Assembly (NCBI GenBank): GCA_964445985.1
Contig: CAYUMU010000006.1
Coordinates: forward strand, 78,414 to 142,413
Origin: CAYUMU01 sp964445985
Lineage (GTDB): Bacteria > Planctomycetota > Planctomycetia > Pirellulales > S012-138
Direction: 5' to 3'
DNA: 64,000 bases
In this document: one piece after another, positions 53,560-62,753 of the stretch
Layout of the letters: every line of letters starts with the position of its first letter
Numbering within the stretch: the stretch's first letter is position 1
Notes under the pieces: model-generated
Told to the model about the DNA's origin: nothing
Databases searched by the model: none
What the model saw: only the letters and a program-made list of their open reading frames with translations
Made by a program: the position numbers and the translations under genes

Positions 53560-53757
53560 GACGAGACATGACCAACCGTTGCAGGGGACCGAGCGGGCGT
53601 TGCGGTCCTTGGGATTCCTGAAGTGGTCCTGCGCCCGGCCGGCCGCTAAACGTGGGTTCGTTCTGCGTCCCAGAGCAGGACCGCGTTCGCTCTCATGGAT
53701 TGAGTGCTTCTCCGTTGGTACGATACTGGAGTCCAATCAACTCAAGGAGGCTCCCCG

Positions 53758-53943
53758 ATGGCTACCGCCAAGGAAACCATGGTCGAGATCATCTCTCGCC
53801 AGCCTGACGACACGTCCTACGACGCGATTCTGCGCGAACTTGCCTACGCTCGGATGATCCAGCGTGGGCTCGAAGATTCCGCTGCCGGTCGGACGCTTAC
53901 CGCCGACGACGCCCGCGGGGAGATCGACTCGTGGCGGCAGTGA
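53758..53943 (+). CDS. antitoxin of a RelBE/ParDE-type pair
   Basis: 61 residues from ATG 53758 with a perfect AAGGAGG ribosome binding site nine bases upstream. The helical sequence (SYDAILRELAYARMIQRGLEDSA, given here because it spans the core, then GRTLTADDARGEIDSW) matches the small acidic antitoxins found with ParE/RelE toxins. It overlaps the toxin gene by 13 bp, the normal translational coupling of such pairs. Confidence 0.85.
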   Translation: MATAKETMVEIISRQPDDTSYDAILRELAYARMIQRGLEDSAAGRTLTADDARGEIDSWRQ

Positions 53944-54227
53944 TCTGGACGCAAGAGGCGATCGATCGTCTTCGCGACGTTCACGAGTACATCTCTCGTG
54001 ACAGTGCCACCGCGGCGGACTCTGTTGTTGATGCCATCTTCATGAAAGCAAATCTTCTCGCGTCTCACCCAAGACTTGGCCAACGATACGAACTGATTTC
54101 CGATCGCGAAGTTCGCGAGGTCATCTATGGCCACTACCGGATTCCCTATTTGATCGTTGACGAGACGCGCATCGAGATTTTGGGCGTGTTTCACGGGGCA
54201 ATGGGCATCGATCGCTACCTCAAGTAG
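53931..54227 (+). CDS. ParE/RelE-family toxin
   Basis: GTG 53931 starts VAAVIWTQEAIDRLRDVHEYI; 98 residues. The ParE/RelE fold is evident: N-terminal helices with A-DRL-DVHEYI, LLASHPRLGQRY and the C-terminal strands REVIYGHYRIPYLIVDETRIEILGVFHG (in parts). It would poison gyrase or ribosome function unless bound by the antitoxin. Toxin-antitoxin pairs are characteristic stabilising passengers of cassette arrays. Confidence 0.9.
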   Translation: MAAVIWTQEAIDRLRDVHEYISRDSATAADSVVDAIFMKANLLASHPRLGQRYELISDREVREVIYGHYRIPYLIVDETRIEILGVFHGAMGIDRYLK

Positions 54228-54318
54228 CCGACGCGGCACAAACCGTTCGCTGCCACCTCGATCGGTTCGCGCGAGCGCGGGCGTGCCGTTGAAGAGGCCA
54301 GTCTCGGCGAGACTTGGC

Positions 54319-55449
54319 CTACAGCGGCCAGCGGCCGTCCTTCATTTCCGTCAGTTCCAGCTTGGCCGGGTCGACCACCACGTGCTTTACCTTCTGCCGT
54401 TTCCAGGTGTAGGTAAAATGCACGCGGCCGTCTTTGGTTTGAATCACGGCCGGGTAGCTGAACTCGCCGGGCTCGTTTTCCAGCACCAGGGCCGCCTGCC
54501 AGGCGCGGCCGTCGCGGCTGACCGCCACGTTGAGCATTTCTCGACCGCGAGGGCGCTCGTCGCCGCCGCGCACCGTGTGGTTGTAGACCAGCAACTGCCG
54601 GCCGTCGGCCAGGGTGACGGCATCGGTTCCCGAGTTGGGATTGGGGAGTGAGGTGGCCGTCATTTCCCCCCAGGTTTTTCCGCCGTCTTCCGACCAGGCT
54701 TGCGTGATCACGTTCTCCTTCGAACGGCAAAGCACCTGCATCCGCCCAGCGGCGTAGGTCAAAATGCTGGGCTGAATGGTGTTGAACATGCGGCCATCGT
54801 TGATGGGGTCCGAAACCTGCCAGGTCTTCCCCAGGTCGGCCGTGCGTTCAAAATGTACCCGCCAGCCATCGTGCTCGGTGCTGGTGGGGCACAGGATCAC
54901 GCCATTGGCCAACTGGATGGGCTTGTTCTTCACCGGCCCAATCAGCTTATCGCCGAGCTTGCGCTGCTGGCTCCAGGTGGCGCCGCCATCTTCCGAAGTG
55001 CAAAGCTCTCCCCACCACTCCCGCGGATTGGGGCCCACCTTGAAGAACAGCAGCAGCGGGCCTTCGCTGGGCTGAAACAGCACGGGGTTCCAGCACGGGT
55101 AACGCAGGTCGCTGCTTTGCACGCCGTCGGCCACCTTCGCCGGTTCGGTCCACTCGCTCTCGCCCCGCGGCTGCCGGGCGACCCAAATCTCCACAAGAGA
55201 ATCGCCTTCTTTCGGCCCGCCGAACCAAGCGCAGACCAAACCTTGCGGCGTTTCGGCAATGGTGCTGGCATGACACTGGGGGAAAGGGGCCGACTCGTAA
55301 ATGAGCTCGCTGCGAATCACGCCAGGCTGCTGTTCTTCGGCCGACTTCGAGAGGCTTGCGTTACCAGCCCAGGCCGCTAAGGCTACACCCAAGCAAAACA
55401 ATAAAGACGCCAACCGAAACGGCGACCGATAATGTGTCATAAAATCCAA
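54319..55449 (-). CDS. exported sialidase-like (BNR/Asp-box) protein
   Basis: 376 residues with signal peptide (SPFRLASLLFCLGVALAAWA). Several Asp-box repeats of the form S-x-D-G-G-x-T-W are visible (SEDGGATW, SEDGGKTW, TADLGKTW), making a six-bladed propeller. This is the exo-sialidase-like family common in planctomycetes, which may act on other glycosyl substrates. CWNPVLFQ and RMFNTIQPSIL are conserved in the family. It is followed by an exported hydrolase gene on the same strand. Confidence 0.88.
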   Translation of the reverse strand: MDFMTHYRSPFRLASLLFCLGVALAAWAGNASLSKSAEEQQPGVIRSELIYESAPFPQCHASTIAETPQGLVCAWFGGPKEGDSLVEIWVARQPRGESEWTEPAKVADGVQSSDLRYPCWNPVLFQPSEGPLLLFFKVGPNPREWWGELCTSEDGGATWSQQRKLGDKLIGPVKNKPIQLANGVILCPTSTEHDGWRVHFERTADLGKTWQVSDPINDGRMFNTIQPSILTYAAGRMQVLCRSKENVITQAWSEDGGKTWGEMTATSLPNPNSGTDAVTLADGRQLLVYNHTVRGGDERPRGREMLNVAVSRDGRAWQAALVLENEPGEFSYPAVIQTKDGRVHFTYTWKRQKVKHVVVDPAKLELTEMKDGRWPL

Positions 55450-55540
55450 CCTTGCCGAAGAGTGTCTTGCGAACGGGAATCAAACCAGGCCGGCCCTGGG
55501 GCTCCGGCTGAATTTGAGGTTTAGTATGACCTTGGCGGCC

Positions 55541-56563
55541 TTACTCCGCACGCGCCGTTTTTGCCTGCTGGTAAAACCGGGTGACCATGCCCAGACTGTC
55601 GAAGATGAACCGGCCCACGCTGTAATGACCGGCGTCGAGCCACTCGATCGGTGGTTTGCCGCAGGTTTCCCAGAGGGCCGTGCCGCAGGCGGGTGGAATG
55701 ACTTCATCGAACCGGCAGCTGAGCATCCGCACGTTGCGGCGTTGCAACTGCTGGGGATAGCTCACGGGGTCGATCGGCAGCAGCTCCCGGCACAGGGTCT
55801 CGCGCGTGCCCCCTTGAGCCCGCCACTGCTCGATGGCCGGCTTCAGCTCGCGCGCTTCCCAATTGGCCAACCGCAAATCGGCTCCCGCCAACATCAAGAA
55901 CACGTTGTGCAGCCGGGGCTCGGCCGAAGCCGCCAAGGCCGCGGTGATTCCGCCCAGGCTAATGCCAAACACGCCCAACCGGTCGGCATCGATCTCCTCC
56001 TGCTCGCCCAACCAGGCGGTGGCCCTGCGGATATCGAGCACGGCCTGGGTCATGCGCTCCACGGTTTGCTTGGGGTCGGGCGAAACCATCCGCTGCATGG
56101 CCGGCGGACGCCGTGGGCCGTAGTAAGGCATCTTAAGAAACAACGCGCACACGCCGTGATGGGCCAGGGTGCGGCAATACATTCGCATCAAGTCGAAATC
56201 GCCGCCCAAAATGTGCAGCACCACCACGGCCGGATACTTGCCGGGCGCGGAGGGCCGGTAGTACTCGCAGTGCACCGTGTTGTTTTCTTCGTGAGGCGTG
56301 ACCACCGGCGAGGGAAACCGCACGTCGTAGCGCAACATGCTCTCCGCCGCCGTGGGGATGGGCTGCTGTTCAAACGCAAAGCGATGCGCGTCGAGTTGGA
56401 ACCGCTCGACAATTTGCGACTCGTTGGCCGCCGGCTCAAAGGCCACTTCCCCACGCCGCACAGCTTCGCCCTGCACCGCTTCCGGCATTGGCTCGGCGGC
56501 CAGTGCTAGCGGCGCCGGCAGGCACAACATCAACAACCCGGCCCAGCGAATGAAACCTTGCAA
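55541..56563 (-). CDS. exported alpha/beta hydrolase (dienelactone-hydrolase-like)
   Basis: TTG 56563 is chosen as start: GAGGAG lies seven bases upstream and the product then begins with a signal peptide (LQGFIRWAGLLMLCLPAPLAL). 340 residues. The nucleophile elbow is GISLGG (Ser at about residue 203), preceded by VVVLHILGGD (oxyanion region); Asp and His follow in SCRFDEVIPPACG and AGHYSVG. It probably cleaves an ester or acetyl group in the periplasm. It lies in line with the sialidase-like gene (91-bp gap) and may share its transcript. Confidence 0.85.
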   Translation of the reverse strand: MQGFIRWAGLLMLCLPAPLALAAEPMPEAVQGEAVRRGEVAFEPAANESQIVERFQLDAHRFAFEQQPIPTAAESMLRYDVRFPSPVVTPHEENNTVHCEYYRPSAPGKYPAVVVLHILGGDFDLMRMYCRTLAHHGVCALFLKMPYYGPRRPPAMQRMVSPDPKQTVERMTQAVLDIRRATAWLGEQEEIDADRLGVFGISLGGITAALAASAEPRLHNVFLMLAGADLRLANWEARELKPAIEQWRAQGGTRETLCRELLPIDPVSYPQQLQRRNVRMLSCRFDEVIPPACGTALWETCGKPPIEWLDAGHYSVGRFIFDSLGMVTRFYQQAKTARAE

Positions 56564-56736
56564 GCGACCGCTCCTCGTTTCTAAATGCCTGGCAAGGCCA
56601 CGGAAAATGCTCGGCTTTGCCGCCGCGGCCCTACTCGTTACCATACCCGGCCGCTGCCGCCAGCGGAAATGCGATTCGCTCAGCGGGCCCAACGGAGGGC
56701 CGTTCCCTTGGGGCGCGCAAACTCTTTCCTGCGACT

Positions 56737-57855
56737 ATGGCTCAGCCTTCTTCCATTTCCACCGCCGCGACCAGCTCCACTGGCATTGCCCGCCGCGCAC
56801 TGCGCAGGGCTCCGCTCGCGGACATCGAGCCGGCCCGCATTTGCCTGATCAAGCCCAGCGCCCTGGGAGATATCGTACAAACGCTGCCAGTGCTATCGAT
56901 GCTGCGCCGCCGGTTCCCTCAGGCTCACATTGCCTGGGTGGTCAAACGAGGACTGGCCGAAATCGTGCGAGGGCATGCCGAACTCGACCAGGTGCTCGAA
57001 TTGCCAGCAGCGAAAGGTTGGCGGCAAGCGCCCGTTTTCTTGAACTTCTTGCGGCAGCTGCGGCGCGAGCGGTTCGACCTGGCGATTGATATGCAAGGCC
57101 TGTTTCGCAGTGGGCTCATGGCCTGGGCCACGCGGGCCGCGCGACGGCTCGGTTATCGCCACGCCCGCGAAGGCGCCCACCTGGCATATACCGACACCGT
57201 GGACGCCGCCTATTGGGAAATGCCGGCGATCGACCACTACCAGCTCTTTGCTCGTCAATTGGGTTGCACGGGCGAAGTGCCACCGGCGGCGCTACCGATT
57301 CGGCCGGAGCATCACGCCCGCATTGCCGAGTTGCTCAAGAATCTCCCCCGCCCGCTGCTGGCGATTCACGCCGGCGCGCAGTGGGAAACCAAACGCTGGC
57401 CGCCGGCCTCGTTTGCCTGGCTGGCTCGCGAGGCCTGGCAACAATTCGGCGCCGGGGTGGTGCTGCTGGGTGGTCCTGGCGAGAAGCCCCTGGCCGACGA
57501 AGTGGCCGCCCAACTCGATGGCCCCGTGGTCAACCTGGCCGAACAAACACGGTTGCCCGAGCTGGCCGCCGCGGCGTCTGCCGTCGATGTGTTTCTGGCT
57601 GGCGACACCGGACCCATGCACCTGGCAGCCGCCGTGGGCACGCCAACGGTGGCGGTCTTTACCTGCACCAGCCCCCTCAGGGCCGGCCCGCGAGGCACGC
57701 AACACCAGGTGGTGGCCACCGGCGTCTCGTGCGCGGCCAGCTACCTCAAAACCTGCCCTGCCATGCAGTGCATGGCCGAGCTGACCCCCCAGCGAGTATG
57801 GCCAGCCCTGGCCGCACGATTGGCGGCGGCCGTGGCGGCGCGCAAGGCGTCGTAG
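56737..57855 (+). CDS. glycosyltransferase family 9 (heptosyltransferase-like)
   Basis: 372 residues from ATG 56737 (MAQPSSISTAATSSTG). The GT9 pattern is complete: ICLIKPSALGDIVQTLPVL at the N-terminus, GLFRSGLMAWA, AIHAGAQWETKRWP and FLAGDTGPMHLAAAVGTPTVAVF, which binds the nucleotide-sugar. Such enzymes add heptose or similar sugars to lipopolysaccharide core. It is divergent from the hydrolase gene with a short gap. Confidence 0.9.
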   Translation: MAQPSSISTAATSSTGIARRALRRAPLADIEPARICLIKPSALGDIVQTLPVLSMLRRRFPQAHIAWVVKRGLAEIVRGHAELDQVLELPAAKGWRQAPVFLNFLRQLRRERFDLAIDMQGLFRSGLMAWATRAARRLGYRHAREGAHLAYTDTVDAAYWEMPAIDHYQLFARQLGCTGEVPPAALPIRPEHHARIAELLKNLPRPLLAIHAGAQWETKRWPPASFAWLAREAWQQFGAGVVLLGGPGEKPLADEVAAQLDGPVVNLAEQTRLPELAAAASAVDVFLAGDTGPMHLAAAVGTPTVAVFTCTSPLRAGPRGTQHQVVATGVSCAASYLKTCPAMQCMAELTPQRVWPALAARLAAAVAARKAS

Positions 57856-58100
57856 CGCCGGATGGTGAACCTGTTGGATTGCCAAGCAGGCGTGGTCTTC
57901 AAGGTATTCATCCCAGAGGGATATTAGCTGGTAGCCAGGGTTTGAGCGCAGCGACAACCCTGGTTCGCTTGTCCCAGGTCAATCCGGCGGCACGCCTTCT
58001 CAATTTGCCCCCCGGCGGCGATAATCGACCGAACACGGATTTTCCCCCCGCCCATTGGCTTAGCCCGCCGCCGCTCGTCGGACACGCATCGATAATTGCC

Positions 58101-60041
58101 ATGATTCTGCTGAATGTTGCCGACGTAAAGAAGCGATTCGGACCCGAACCGGTGCTCGATGGGGTAACGTTTGAAGTGCGGCCGGGCCACCGGATTGGCC
58201 TCGTCGGCCCCAATGGCTGCGGCAAGTCCACGCTGATGAAAATCCTTGTCGGCGACGAAGACCCCGATGCGGGCGTCGTCGAGCGGCATCCCTCGGCCAG
58301 CATTGGCTACCTGGAGCAGCACCCCGAGTTTCCGCCCGGCCAAACGCTGTGGGAAGCCGCCCTGGAAGGCATGGCCGACGTCATCCAAATGCAGCAGGAT
58401 TTGGAAACCGTTTCCCACGCCATGGCCGACGCCCAGGGCGATGCCGAACACGCCAAGCTGGCCCGCCGCTACGACCGCTTGCAGCACGATTTGATGCAGC
58501 GCGGCGGCTATCAGATCGATCACCAGGTGGAGCGCGTGCTCGATGGGCTGGGCTTTGCCCGCGAGACCCACGACCAACCGGTCCAGCAACTCAGCGGCGG
58601 CCAGCAAAACCGCCTGATGCTGGCCCGGCTGCTGCTGGCGCTCCCCGACCTCATGCTGCTCGATGAGCCCTCGAACCACTTGGATTTGGAATCCACCCGC
58701 TGGCTCGAAGAGTTCCTCTCGCAAACCGAAAAAGCCGTGATCGTGGTCAGCCACGACCGCTACTTTTTGGACAAGGTGACCAACCGCACGCTGGAACTGT
58801 TCGCCGGCACGGTGGACGCCTACACCGGCAACTTCTCGGCCTACTGGCTGCAAAAGGGCGAACGGCTGGAAGTCCAGCGCCGCACCTACGAAAAACAGCA
58901 GATCGAAATCGCCAAGGTCGAAGACTTCATCCGCCGCAACCACGCCGGCCAGAAAGCCACCCAGGCCGAAGACCGTCGCAAAAAGCTGGAGCGAATCGAG
59001 CGGGTGCTGCCGCCGCGCGAAATCGCCTCGCCGCCGATTGGCTTTCCGCCCGCCACGCGCACCGGCGACATGGTGCTCCGCGTGGAAGACCTGGCCAAAA
59101 GCTACGACCGGCCGCTGTTCCGCAATCTCACCTTCAGCATCGAGCGCGGCCAGCGCTGGGGCGTCATCGGTCCCAACGGCACCGGCAAAACCACGCTGCT
59201 CCGCTGCATTGTGGGCGAGATCCCACCAGACGCCGGCCAAACCCGCTTGGGCGCCGGCGTGCGGGTGGGCTATCTCGATCAGCTCACCGCGGGGCTCGAC
59301 TTCGAACGCGAAGTGGTCGAAGCCATCCGGCCAGGGCATAAGGAATTCAACGAGCCCCAGCGGCGCGACATGCTGGCCAAGTTTGGCATTACCGGCGATG
59401 CCGCCTTCCAAAAGGTCGGCAGCCTCAGCGGCGGCGAGCGCAGCCGGGCCGGCCTGGCTCGCCTGGCGGCCATGGACTGCAACGTGCTGATGCTCGACGA
59501 GCCGACGAACCACCTCGACATTTGGGCCCGCGACGCCCTCGAACGCGGCCTGAGCAAGTTCGAAGGCACGCTGCTGTTTGTGAGCCACGACCGCTATTTC
59601 CTCAACCAGGTGGCCGACCATCTGCTGGTGGTGGAAGGGGATCGCTTCCGCGTGATCGAAGGCAACTACGACACCTACCTGCACTTTGTGTCGCAAGGCA
59701 TGGCCGGCGGACAACCGGGCGAACGAACCGCGGGGGGCGAAAACACCAGTCGCGACGGCGGCGGAAAAACGGCCGAGCCCGACACGCCAGCGACCACGTT
59801 AGCCAAAGACCTGGGAGCCAAACGCAAGCGGCGTTACCCTTATCGCAAAGTGGCCGACATCGAACGCGAAATTCAGCAGCGCGAGCAGCAACTGCAAGAC
59901 CTGCAAGCCACGTTGGCCAGCCCCGAAGTCTTCCGCGAAGGCAGCCGCATTCGCGACATCCAGGCCCAAATCAACAGCACCCAAGAATCGCTCAAAGCCT
60001 TGTACGACCACTGGGAAGAAGCCGCGGAACTGAATTCGTAG
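58101..60041 (+). CDS. ABC-F ATPase (Uup/EttA type)
   Basis: ATG 58101 (MILLNVADVKKRFG) is chosen since the ABC domain starts at once. 646 residues with two ATPase domains: Walker A GPNGCGKST at 36-44 and GPNGTGKTT at about 357-365, signatures LSGGQQNRL and LSGGERSRA, Walker B LMLLDEPSNHLD and LMLDEPTNHLD. A charged linker joins them and a coiled-coil tail (about 580-646) resembles the Uup DNA-binding C-terminus. No transmembrane part: it acts on the ribosome or in DNA repair rather than in transport. Confidence 0.95.
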   Translation: MILLNVADVKKRFGPEPVLDGVTFEVRPGHRIGLVGPNGCGKSTLMKILVGDEDPDAGVVERHPSASIGYLEQHPEFPPGQTLWEAALEGMADVIQMQQDLETVSHAMADAQGDAEHAKLARRYDRLQHDLMQRGGYQIDHQVERVLDGLGFARETHDQPVQQLSGGQQNRLMLARLLLALPDLMLLDEPSNHLDLESTRWLEEFLSQTEKAVIVVSHDRYFLDKVTNRTLELFAGTVDAYTGNFSAYWLQKGERLEVQRRTYEKQQIEIAKVEDFIRRNHAGQKATQAEDRRKKLERIERVLPPREIASPPIGFPPATRTGDMVLRVEDLAKSYDRPLFRNLTFSIERGQRWGVIGPNGTGKTTLLRCIVGEIPPDAGQTRLGAGVRVGYLDQLTAGLDFEREVVEAIRPGHKEFNEPQRRDMLAKFGITGDAAFQKVGSLSGGERSRAGLARLAAMDCNVLMLDEPTNHLDIWARDALERGLSKFEGTLLFVSHDRYFLNQVADHLLVVEGDRFRVIEGNYDTYLHFVSQGMAGGQPGERTAGGENTSRDGGGKTAEPDTPATTLAKDLGAKRKRRYPYRKVADIEREIQQREQQLQDLQATLASPEVFREGSRIRDIQAQINSTQESLKALYDHWEEAAELNS

Positions 60042-60066
60042 GGGCTGGGGGCTGGGGGCTAGCAAA
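60041..60066. repeat. CTAG/GGGGCTGG low-complexity spacer, copy 6
   Basis: ggggctgggggctgggggct followed by agcaaag, beginning at the last base of the ABC-F stop codon. Confidence 0.45.
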
Positions 60067-60134
60067 GTAGGTTCGGCACCGCCGATCCTACGACGACTAC
60101 CAACAGCCAACCTGGCCAATGTCAGCAAGTGTGC

Positions 60135-60308
60135 CACTGCTTGCGGTCGAATGCGTTTTGCCTTGCAGAGCCCGGCTCCCCACGACCGCAAACAGTGCGC
60201 GGCGGAGTGAGCATCCTACTTCGTGGGCCGAGTCGTGAGCGGTTCGGCACTGCTTGCGAGCGTGGAAAGTAAGTGGAAAATAGTGAGTCGATTCGCTCGC
60301 AAACAGTG
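60135..60308. repeat. hairpin repeat H, copies 2 and 3 in tandem
   Basis: Copy 2: cactgcttgcggtcg (60135-60149) with cgaccgcaaacagtg (60183-60197). Copy 3: cactgcttgcgagcg (60248-60262) with cgctcgcaaacagtg (60294-60308). The ggtcg/cgacc part of one is replaced by gagcg/cgctc in the other, so pairing is kept while sequence changes; loops are unrelated. They fill the 462-bp gap between the ABC-F and sulfatase genes. Confidence 0.7.
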
Positions 60309-60503
60309 GCACGCTTTTGTTGCATACGTACGTGGGCAACTCGAGCACGGGCACCCGCGCGTTTTCGTCCCCTCCTGTTCTCCCCCCACTTCCCTCAGGC
60401 CCATTGTTGACCCGGCCGAACCCCATGCCGATACTGGGAACTTCGAAGATCCCCACGCCGCCCCCAGCGGCGTTCATCTCCAATTTCTCCGGCCTGCGCT
60501 AAA

Positions 60504-61880
60504 ATGCCCTCCCATCGCACCCAACCCGGCCTCAAGCCAGTTAACCATCATTTACTACATAAAATTGCGTTCTCCATCGTTGTCGTTCCCCTGGCTTTAC
60601 TTTCCATATGGGGAGAAAACCACGGGCAAGGAGCGGAACCGGCCCGCGCGCCCAATGTGGTGCTCATCATGGCGGACGACATGGGCTATGAGTGCGTCCG
60701 CGCCAACGGCGGCGAGTCGTACAGCACGCCGCGCCTCGATCGTCTGGCCGCCAGCGGCATGCGGTTCACCCGCTGCTATTCGCAACCGCTGTGCACGCCC
60801 AGCCGCGTTCAATTGATGACCGGCCGCTACAACAGCCGGAACTATATTCGCTTTGGCTTGCTCGACCCCCAGGCCACCACGTTCGGCCAGCTCTTTCGCC
60901 AGGCTGGCTACGCCACGTGCGTCGCCGGCAAGTGGCAACTATCGGGCGGACTCCAGGGTCCAGGCCACTTTGGCTTCGATGAATACTGCCTATGGCAGAT
61001 CGACCACCGCAAATCGCGCTACCCCAACCCCACGCTCGAAATCAACGGCAAGGTGGTCGCCTACGCGGGTGGCCAGTACGGCCCCGACATTGTCAGCGAC
61101 TACCTGTGCGACTTCATGGAACGGAATAAAGAAAAGCCGTTCCTGGCCTATTACCCCATGATCTTGCCGCATTGGCCGTTCGAGCCCACCCCCGACTCGG
61201 CCGATTGGGATCCTCAAGCCCCCGGCATCACCAAGGGCGTGGGCGAAGGCAAGTACTTTGCCGACATGGTCGCCTATACCGACAAGCTGGTCGGCAAGCT
61301 GGTCAACAAGCTCGACGAGCTTGGCATCCGCGACAACACCCTGATCATGTTCACTGGCGACAATGGAACCTACGACGGCATCACCTCGGTGCTGAACGGC
61401 CAACCCTATCGGGGCGGCAAAAGCTTCATGACCGAAGCCGGCACCCATGTACCGATGATCGCCAGTTGGCCCGGCCAGATTTCCGCCGGCAGCACCAACC
61501 CCAACCTGATCGACTTCTCCGACTTTCTGCCTACCATGCTGGAAGCGGCCGGCATCCAAAGCGATTACACCGTGAACATCGATGGCCGCAGCTTTGTCTC
61601 GGCCTTGCGGGGCGGCAAGGAACCAACCCGCGATTGGGTCTACTGCTGGTACTTTCGCAATGGCACGCCCCAAGATGCCAACGGCGGCGAAGCGGCCCGC
61701 ACCGAGCGCTACAAGCTCTACCGCGATGGCCGCTTCTTCGACGTGGCCGAAGACCTGCTGGAGAAACATCCGTTAACCAGCGATCAACTCACGGCCGAAA
61801 CGAAGCAGGTCCGCGACATGCTGCAAGGCGTGATCGATCAGCACACCCGGCCCGGCTACTACGAAGGTAAGCGCAAGTAA
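60504..61880 (+). CDS. sulfatase (formylglycine-dependent, type I)
   Basis: 458 residues; signal sequence (IAFSIVVVPLALLSIW at 21-36). Alkaline-phosphatase-superfamily sulfatase with metal-binding MADDMG (Asp58, Asp59) and the maturation motif CTPSR, in which Cys97 is converted to formylglycine; AGKWQLSG and FTGDNGTYDG follow at the expected spacing. It removes sulfate esters from polysaccharides in the periplasm. Sulfatases are highly multiplied in planctomycetes, and the neighbouring glycosidase-like and hydrolase genes agree with polysaccharide use. Confidence 0.95.
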   Translation: MPSHRTQPGLKPVNHHLLHKIAFSIVVVPLALLSIWGENHGQGAEPARAPNVVLIMADDMGYECVRANGGESYSTPRLDRLAASGMRFTRCYSQPLCTPSRVQLMTGRYNSRNYIRFGLLDPQATTFGQLFRQAGYATCVAGKWQLSGGLQGPGHFGFDEYCLWQIDHRKSRYPNPTLEINGKVVAYAGGQYGPDIVSDYLCDFMERNKEKPFLAYYPMILPHWPFEPTPDSADWDPQAPGITKGVGEGKYFADMVAYTDKLVGKLVNKLDELGIRDNTLIMFTGDNGTYDGITSVLNGQPYRGGKSFMTEAGTHVPMIASWPGQISAGSTNPNLIDFSDFLPTMLEAAGIQSDYTVNIDGRSFVSALRGGKEPTRDWVYCWYFRNGTPQDANGGEAARTERYKLYRDGRFFDVAEDLLEKHPLTSDQLTAETKQVRDMLQGVIDQHTRPGYYEGKRK

Positions 61881-61932
61881 TGCTTGTCAAAGAGTCCCAT
61901 CACGGCCGATGGCGGAACGTGTCGTGCCGGCA

Positions 61933-62295
61933 ATGACCCAGTTTGGTTTCTCCAAAGCCCAGCGACTGCGAACCGCCGCCGAGTTCGCGCGCGTGTATGC
62001 CCTCAAGCAACGCGCCAGCGACCACATGTTGCTGTTGTTCGCCGCCCGCAATGACCTGCCCCATTCGCGGCTAGGGCTATCGGTGTCGCGCAAGGTGGGG
62101 CGGGCTCACGTGCGGGTGCGGTGGAAACGCCTGCTGCGCGAAGCCTTCCGGCTGCACCAGCACGAATTGCCCCCTGGGCTCGATTTAATTGTGATCCCCA
62201 GGGCCAGCGGGGAGCCCAGCCTCGATGCTCTATCCGACTCGCTGCTAACCCTGGCCCAAAGACTGCATCGACGTTTGGCCCGCGAAACGAGATAA
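61933..62295 (+). CDS. rnpA: ribonuclease P protein component
   Basis: 120 residues from ATG 61933 (MTQFGFSKAQRLRTAAEFARV). The RnpA core is recognisable: F-x-x-RLRTAAEFARVY, SRLGLSVSRKVGRAHVRVRWKRLLREAFR. The usual RNR motif (K-R-N-R-x-K-R) reads V-R-V-R-W-K-R here, so the highly conserved Asn is replaced by Val. The protein aids tRNA 5' maturation. It is followed by yidD, but rpmH is not immediately upstream and yidC is not downstream, unlike the canonical rpmH-rnpA-yidD-yidC order. Confidence 0.9.
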   Translation: MTQFGFSKAQRLRTAAEFARVYALKQRASDHMLLLFAARNDLPHSRLGLSVSRKVGRAHVRVRWKRLLREAFRLHQHELPPGLDLIVIPRASGEPSLDALSDSLLTLAQRLHRRLARETR

Positions 62296-62328
62296 TGAAG
62301 AAGCGTACCCGGCGCAGCCTTTACAGCC

Positions 62329-62679
62329 GTGAAACCCAAACGAACGCTTCCGATGTGCGGCCCTGCCAGCGACCCGTCTCCACCCCAGCCCGATCAAGCG
62401 CCGCATTGCGCCGACGCGGATCAACCCCAGCCAGGCTTGATGAAACGGATCGCGCGGCACGTGTTATTGATGCCTGGCTATTTGTTGATCTTCGGCGTGC
62501 GGCTCTATCAGATTTTTCTGAGTCCTGTTTTCGGCAATCAATGCCGCTTCCAGCCAAGTTGCAGTCACTATTTTATTCAAGCAGTCAAGAAATACGGCGC
62601 CATCCGCGGCTCACTCCGCGGCGTATGGCGAATCCTCCGCTGCCATCCCTATCACCCAGGCGGTTATGATCCACCATAG
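62329..62679 (+). CDS. yidD: membrane protein insertion efficiency factor YidD
   Basis: 116 residues from GTG 62329 (ATG 62353 is an alternative). The family core is complete: LIFGVRLYQIFLSPVFG, the RFQPSCSHYFIQAVKKYG motif, and GVWRILRCHPYHPGGYDP with its cysteines. The first about 35 residues are a Pro/Asp/Gln-rich extension. YidD is a small peripheral inner-membrane protein thought to help YidC. It begins 33 bp after rnpA. Confidence 0.93.
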   Translation: MKPKRTLPMCGPASDPSPPQPDQAPHCADADQPQPGLMKRIARHVLLMPGYLLIFGVRLYQIFLSPVFGNQCRFQPSCSHYFIQAVKKYGAIRGSLRGVWRILRCHPYHPGGYDPP

Positions 62680-62753
62680 AAGCGAACAAGAAATCACTTC
62701 CCCACATAGTCGTCTTTCGCTCCGCGAAAGGCGACTTTAATCGCCCTCCACCG

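Noticed and set aside
57213..58100. N-terminal extension of the ABC-F frame by 296 codons
   Set aside because: It overlaps the GT9 gene in another frame and low-complexity DNA; the ABC domain begins at ATG 58101.
60135..60308. CRISPR-like repeat pair
   Set aside because: Only two or three hairpin copies with large unequal loops and no cas genes; dispersed hairpin repeat is the better description.
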